Below are positions 60,416 through 64,000 of a stretch of DNA of 64,000 nt, in pieces. The stretch spans positions 496,001 through 560,000 of the forward strand of contig NZ_JBELNZ010000001.1 of NCBI RefSeq assembly GCF_040227235.1, given 5' to 3'. Every line of letters begins with the position of its first letter. Position 1 is the stretch's first letter. This DNA comes from Parafrigoribacterium_A soli. Lineage in GTDB: Bacteria > Actinomycetota > Actinomycetes > Actinomycetales > Microbacteriaceae. The position numbers and the translations under genes were made by a program. Under the pieces are notes generated by a model. The model saw only the letters and a program-made list of their open reading frames with translations, searched no databases and had not been told where the DNA came from.

Positions 60416-62913
60416 TCACCCGCCTTCGTGAGTCCACCGAAGCCGAAGCCGCGGCGTGCCGGCGCCGCCACCGCTGGCTCTGCCTCGGGCACGGCCGAGA
60501 CAGCGGATGCCTCGCCCGGCGTCACGGGAGCGGCGGCTCCGAAGCCGCGCTTGGTGCCACCGCTGATCTCCTCGGACTTGTTCACCTTGACCGTGGACTG
60601 CTCCGCCTGGTGACGCGGCTTCATGTGCAGGTAGTACGTGGTCTTGACGCCGCGCTCCCATGCCCCGTAGTAGATGTCCATCATGTCGCCGAGGTCGCGC
60701 GTCTCGAGGTACATGTTGCGACTGATGGCCTGGTCGATCCACTTCTGCGCGCGGGCCGCCACCTCGAGGAAGGCGTAGGGCGAGAGCTGGAAGCTGGTCT
60801 TGTACGTGGCCTTCACGTCATCCGGGATGGCCGCGATGTTCTGGATGTCGCCCTGGCTGCGAAGGATGTCTTCCTTCACGGCGTTCCAGATTCCCAGGCG
60901 CTGCAGGTCGGAGACCAGGTTGCGGTTCACCTCGAGGAACTTGCCGTTCGAGGTGGAGCGGCTGAAGATCTGCGAGAACTGGGGGTCGAACCCGGGCGTC
61001 GTGCCGGCAACGAGACCGATGGATGCCGTCGGCGCGATCGCCATGAGCGTCGCGTTGCGCATGCCGCCCTTGACCTTCGCGCGCAGCGCATCCCAGTCGA
61101 GCCGGGTCGTGCGGTTCACCTTGATCGGCACGCCGCGGTCAGCCTCGGTGAGCGCGATGCTGTCGATCGGCACCATGCCCTTCGACCAGCCGGAGCCCTC
61201 GAAGTTCGGGTAGGCGCCCCGCTCCTTGGCGAGGTCCGCGCTCTCATCGATCGCGGCGTAGGAGACGTGCTCCATGATCTCGTCGATGAGGTCGTACGAC
61301 TCCTCGGACTCGTAGCTCAGGCCGAGCTTCTCGACGACATCCGTGAAGCCCATGACGCCGAGGCCGACAGCACGGTTCTGCTGGTTGGAGAAGTCGGCCT
61401 CCTTGACTGACGAGCGGGTGATGTCGATGAGGTTGTCGAGCTGGCGCACGGCGAGACGCGCGGACTCGTCGATCTTCTTGTAGTCCACGGCCACCGTGCC
61501 GCCGGAGACGAGCAGGTGCTGCGAGAGGTTGATCGACGCCAGGTTGCAGACCGAGACGTTGTCTTCGTCCTGCGGGAGGGTGATCTCCGTGCAGAGGTTG
61601 GAGAGGTGGATCGTGCCGGTGTTGTTGTTGAGGGCACGGTTGTTGATCGTGTCCTTCCAGGTGAGCCACGGGTGGCTCGACGCCGAGAGCGAGATCAGGA
61701 TCGCCTTGAACTGCTCGCGGGCGGTGGTCTTCTTGAACATCCGCAGCTCGCCAGCCTCGGCCTTGGCCACGTACTCCTTGTACTTCGCGCTGAAGGCGGC
61801 ACCGTAGAGCTCGTTGAGGTCCTGCACCTCGAGCGGGTCGAAGAGGTACCAGTCGTCGTCGTTCTGCACGCGCTTCATGAACTCGTCGCTGATCCAGACC
61901 GCGGTGTTGGCGGTGCGGGTGCGGCGGTACGGGTCACCCGAGTTCTGCCTGAGGTCGAGGAAGTCGGGGAAGTCGAGGTGCCAGTTCTCCATGTAGAAGC
62001 ACAGCGCGCCGAACTTCTTGCCGCCCCGGCTGACCGCACGCAGGATCGAGTCGATCGTGTGCATGAACGGGATCGGGCCGGTGGAGGTGGTGTTGTTCGA
62101 GCGGATGGGCGAGCCCTGGGCGCGAAGCTTCGTCACCGAGAGCCCGATTCCGCCGGTGCCCTTGGTGAGCCACATCACGTCGCGGGTGGTCTTCGCGATG
62201 TGCTCCATGTCGTCCTGCATCTCCATGACGAAGCAGTTCGCGAGCTGCGGGTAGATGGTGCCCGCATTGACGAGGGTGGATCCGGCGGCGAGGTACTCGA
62301 GGCGCGACATCTTCTCGTAGAACGCGATCGCGGTCTCGTTGGGCTTCGCCTCGTTGAGGCTGAGGCCCATCGCGATGCGCATCCAGAAGTACTGGGGGAC
62401 CTCGAGAGCGTCACCGTTGCGGCCCTTGATGCCGTAGCGGTTGTTGAGGGTGACGACGCCGATGTACTTGAGCAGTTCGTCGTGCGCCGGCTCGAGGTGC
62501 TGCGCGAGCAGGTCGAGGTCGAACAGCTGGGTGAGCCTGGAGTCGAGCAGCTGCTCCTCCACGCCGCGGGTGATGTTCGCGGCGAAGTGCTCGCGGTGGA
62601 GGTTCTTCAGCTCCTCGTCGGTCTCGTAGTCGCCGAGCACGCGCTTGTAGATCGTCTTGAGCAGGAGGCGAGCGGCAACGGTGTCGAAGGCCGGGTCGTC
62701 TTTGACGTTCTGCAGGGCGACCTGGATGACCGCCTCATCCAGCTGCTGGGTCGTGATGCCGTCGAACAGGGTGAGTTCGAGTTCGCTCGCGATCTGGGTG
62801 ACCCAGGTGATGTTCTCGTCGAGGCCGGCGCTGGCGTGCTCGATGGCGAGGTTGATCTTGTTGGCGTCGTACGGCTCACGCTGCCCATCGCGCTTGACTA
62901 CGGTAATTGCCAC
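60412..62913 (-). CDS. nrdA: Ribonucleoside-diphosphate reductase alpha subunit
   Basis: 833-aa catalytic subunit. The N-terminal ATP-cone (about 1-95, VVKRDGQREPYDANKINLAI) gives overall ATP/dATP control. The barrel carries Cys227 (LANCFV), the triad Asn439-Cys441-Glu443 (LSNLCTEI) and Cys456 (VSVCNLAS), which is the active-site disulfide pair plus thiyl Cys. The specificity site region GTGGIGLSV and the radical-path YY region (DIYYGAWERGVKTTYYLH) are present. The C-terminus is an Ala/Pro-rich linker with twin RGFG motifs (KRGFGAAAP and RRGFGFGG) and ends GLTKAGE with no Cys pair. The following 26-codon ORF supplies CDSCQ. First gene of the operon. Confidence 0.95.
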   Translation of the reverse strand: MAITVVKRDGQREPYDANKINLAIEHASAGLDENITWVTQIASELELTLFDGITTQQLDEAVIQVALQNVKDDPAFDTVAARLLLKTIYKRVLGDYETDEELKNLHREHFAANITRGVEEQLLDSRLTQLFDLDLLAQHLEPAHDELLKYIGVVTLNNRYGIKGRNGDALEVPQYFWMRIAMGLSLNEAKPNETAIAFYEKMSRLEYLAAGSTLVNAGTIYPQLANCFVMEMQDDMEHIAKTTRDVMWLTKGTGGIGLSVTKLRAQGSPIRSNNTTSTGPIPFMHTIDSILRAVSRGGKKFGALCFYMENWHLDFPDFLDLRQNSGDPYRRTRTANTAVWISDEFMKRVQNDDDWYLFDPLEVQDLNELYGAAFSAKYKEYVAKAEAGELRMFKKTTAREQFKAILISLSASSHPWLTWKDTINNRALNNNTGTIHLSNLCTEITLPQDEDNVSVCNLASINLSQHLLVSGGTVAVDYKKIDESARLAVRQLDNLIDITRSSVKEADFSNQQNRAVGLGVMGFTDVVEKLGLSYESEESYDLIDEIMEHVSYAAIDESADLAKERGAYPNFEGSGWSKGMVPIDSIALTEADRGVPIKVNRTTRLDWDALRAKVKGGMRNATLMAIAPTASIGLVAGTTPGFDPQFSQIFSRSTSNGKFLEVNRNLVSDLQRLGIWNAVKEDILRSQGDIQNIAAIPDDVKATYKTSFQLSPYAFLEVAARAQKWIDQAISRNMYLETRDLGDMMDIYYGAWERGVKTTYYLHMKPRHQAEQSTVKVNKSEEISGGTKRGFGAAAPVTPGEASAVSAVPEAEPAVAAPARRGFGFGGLTKAGE

Positions 62914-63078
62914 GTTTGCTCCTCAAATACTGCGACGAGGCTGCGGCGGCGGACTATGCCCGACCTGCAGTTCTCATCTCCCCGAAATGGCCCGAATAAG
63001 GCCACGAATCCCTGCTGTCGAGTGCATCAGTCTGGCCATCTGAGCGATGTGTCCAGGAGTTGCTGCTTGGCAGTGGAA

Positions 63079-63126
63079 TCACTATATAGCGGGGTCGTGC
63101 GATTGTGCCAACCCCATATCTAGTGG
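63079..63126 (-). promoter_or_regulatory. Pair of NrdR boxes upstream of nrdA
   Basis: TCACTATATAGCGGGG (63079-63094) and ACCCCATATCTAGTGG (63111-63126) resemble the ACACWATATCTAGTGT-type NrdR box. Their starts are 32 bp apart, about three helical turns, the usual NrdR arrangement. NrdR, encoded elsewhere, would repress nrdA when dATP is high. Confidence 0.7.
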
Positions 63127-63131
63127 GCGTG

Positions 63132-63170
63132 TCATCCACAGCTGTGCATAAGTTCGCCGAGTTTTCCACA
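63132..63170. promoter_or_regulatory. Cluster of DnaA-box-like sites upstream of nrdA
   Basis: TCATCCACA (63132-63140), TGTGCATAA (63143-63151, inverse of TTATGCACA) and TTTTCCACA (63162-63170); the last two fit TTWTNCACA. The cluster lies in the 350-bp gap between nrdA and the divergent MFS gene. The rest of 62914-63263 contains no gene. Regulation of nrdA by DnaA is known in E. coli; here it is inferred. Confidence 0.55.
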
Positions 63171-63263
63171 GCCACCGAAGCCATTCTGGCGGGCACCACC
63201 GACACTGCGGTCGCGTTCCCTTCGTGCCCGAATGACACCGGCCCCGGATAGGATTGCAGCCTT

Positions 63264-64000
63264 GTGAACAGCTACCTCGACCTCCTGAAGACACGCGGTG
63301 TCGCGCGTCTGATGAGCGCGCAGCTGGTCGCGAGATTCCCCGGCGGCATGCTCTCGCTCGCCTTCCTCATCCACATCCAGGCGACCACTGGCTCCTATGC
63401 CGCAGCCGGTCTCGTGCTCGCCGCGACGAGCGTCGGTCAGGCCGTCGCCGGCCCACTGACGAGCCGCTGGATGGGCGTGTGGGGAATGCGCTCCGTGCTC
63501 ATCCTCACGACCGCCGTCTGCGCGGCGTCCATCACGACGATCGCCCTCGCGACGCTCACCGTGCCCTGGTACATGGTCATCGGGCTCATCGGGGGCCTGA
63601 GCTATCCCCCCATCCAGCCCGCCGTGCGCACGATCTATCCGAAGATGGTCAACTCCAAGCAGCTCACCCCGCTGTTCTCGCTCGACGCGAGCGCACAGGA
63701 GATCATCTGGATCGCGGCCCCCGTGATCACGACCTTCATCGCCACCCAGGTCTCCTCGGTGCTCGCGATCCTGCTCGCCGTCGCCTTCCTCGTGGGCGGA
63801 GGAGCGTGGTTCATCGCCTCTCCGGAGGTTGGCCGGGTGCGCATTCCGCGCAGCAAGCGACGGCTCGGCCTCGTGCTCGCGAAGCGGCCGGTGCTGCTCG
63901 CCACGATCACCGGCTTCCTGCTCGTCGGAGCCTGCGCGGCGGTCGAGGCGGCCGTCGTCGCGACGTTCCGCGACCAGGGGTCGGAGGCCGGCTACGTGCT
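63264..64000 (+). CDS. MFS transporter (partial)
   Basis: The first 245 codons of a major facilitator protein; the gene runs off the right edge. GTG start, with TAGGAT (63249-63254) 9 nt upstream. The N-terminus NSYLDLLKTRGVARLMSAQL and the first six to seven hydrophobic segments (for example AAAGLVLAATSVGQAVAGPL and VLILTTAVCAASITTIAL) follow a typical MFS pattern, with the basic inter-span loop LTSRWMGVWGMRSV. The central loop (RIPRSKRRLGLVLAKRP) is basic. It resembles DHA1-type exporters; no substrate can be assigned. Divergent from nrdA. Confidence 0.85.
   Translation, partial: MNSYLDLLKTRGVARLMSAQLVARFPGGMLSLAFLIHIQATTGSYAAAGLVLAATSVGQAVAGPLTSRWMGVWGMRSVLILTTAVCAASITTIALATLTVPWYMVIGLIGGLSYPPIQPAVRTIYPKMVNSKQLTPLFSLDASAQEIIWIAAPVITTFIATQVSSVLAILLAVAFLVGGGAWFIASPEVGRVRIPRSKRRLGLVLAKRPVLLATITGFLLVGACAAVEAAVVATFRDQGSEAGYV

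Noticed and set aside
60410..60418. Programmed -1 frameshift joining nrdA to the CDSCQ frame
   Set aside because: No slippery heptamer; the -1 frame has TGA immediately before the tandem ATGs, so reinitiation is the simpler reading, though not excluded.

Overview
The window is high-GC, densely coded, single-chromosome-like DNA from an actinobacterium, most likely a member of the Microbacteriaceae. This rests on the metG-tatD-rsmA-ispE gene order, the prs-glmU-tRNA-Gln order, many start codons sitting 6-7 nt after a TANNNT -10 box (leaderless mRNAs), DUF222/HNH and LCP proteins, and short GGTCTCGAYAAGCTCGACC-type interspersed repeats. No rRNA, CRISPR array, insertion sequence or prophage was seen. 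The genus is inference.

Left part (1-10459): an accessory sugar-acid locus that reads as the non-phosphorylating L-fucose pathway. It holds a CUT1 ABC importer (lipoprotein and two permeases, no ATPase), an FAH-family hydrolase, an L-fuconolactonase-type amidohydrolase, a FadR-type GntR regulator, an L-fuconate dehydratase, an aldo-keto reductase of the L-fucose dehydrogenase type, a zinc alcohol dehydrogenase and an SDR. Together these can convert L-fucose to pyruvate and L-lactate. A shared ATWCATCYGAT element lies in three promoters of the cluster.

Middle part (10515-36292): core functions. These are PRPP synthase, GlmU, tRNA-Gln, a MarR regulator, an ABC-F ATPase, a GntP gluconate permease, IspE, RsmA, TatD, MetG, an aldo-keto reductase, an LCP cell-wall ligase, a two-repeat extracytoplasmic protein, RsmI, protein O-mannosyltransferase and a 964-aa Ig-like/multi-membrane-span protein. 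They are followed by a sulfur block (MetY, CoA-binding protein, rhodanese), a DUF255 thioredoxin-fold protein and an MBL-fold hydrolase. The mannosyltransferase lies next to Thr/Pro-rich exported proteins that could be its substrates.

Right part (36350-64000): 2-methylcitrate cycle genes prpD-prpB-prpC for propionate use, small regulators with VOC proteins, a TetR-controlled 14-TM MFS exporter, a DUF222/HNH protein, an FNT channel, an OhrR-type regulator without ohr, the HrpA helicase, a PASTA-like lipoprotein, an FMN reductase, a thiolase/SDR pair and a polar amino acid ABC transporter. Last come a ribonucleotide reductase operon and the start of an MFS gene.

The ribonucleotide reductase operon is the most interesting part. 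NrdB has Phe at the radical-tyrosine position and Glu at the first metal-ligand position, with exactly the spacing of the chlamydial Mn/Fe (class Ic) enzyme. NrdA lacks the usual C-terminal redox Cys pair. A 26-codon ORF that overlaps the nrdA stop encodes a short peptide ending CDSCQ, so the redox tail appears to be a separate polypeptide. The promoter region holds a phased pair of NrdR boxes and a cluster of DnaA-box-like sites.
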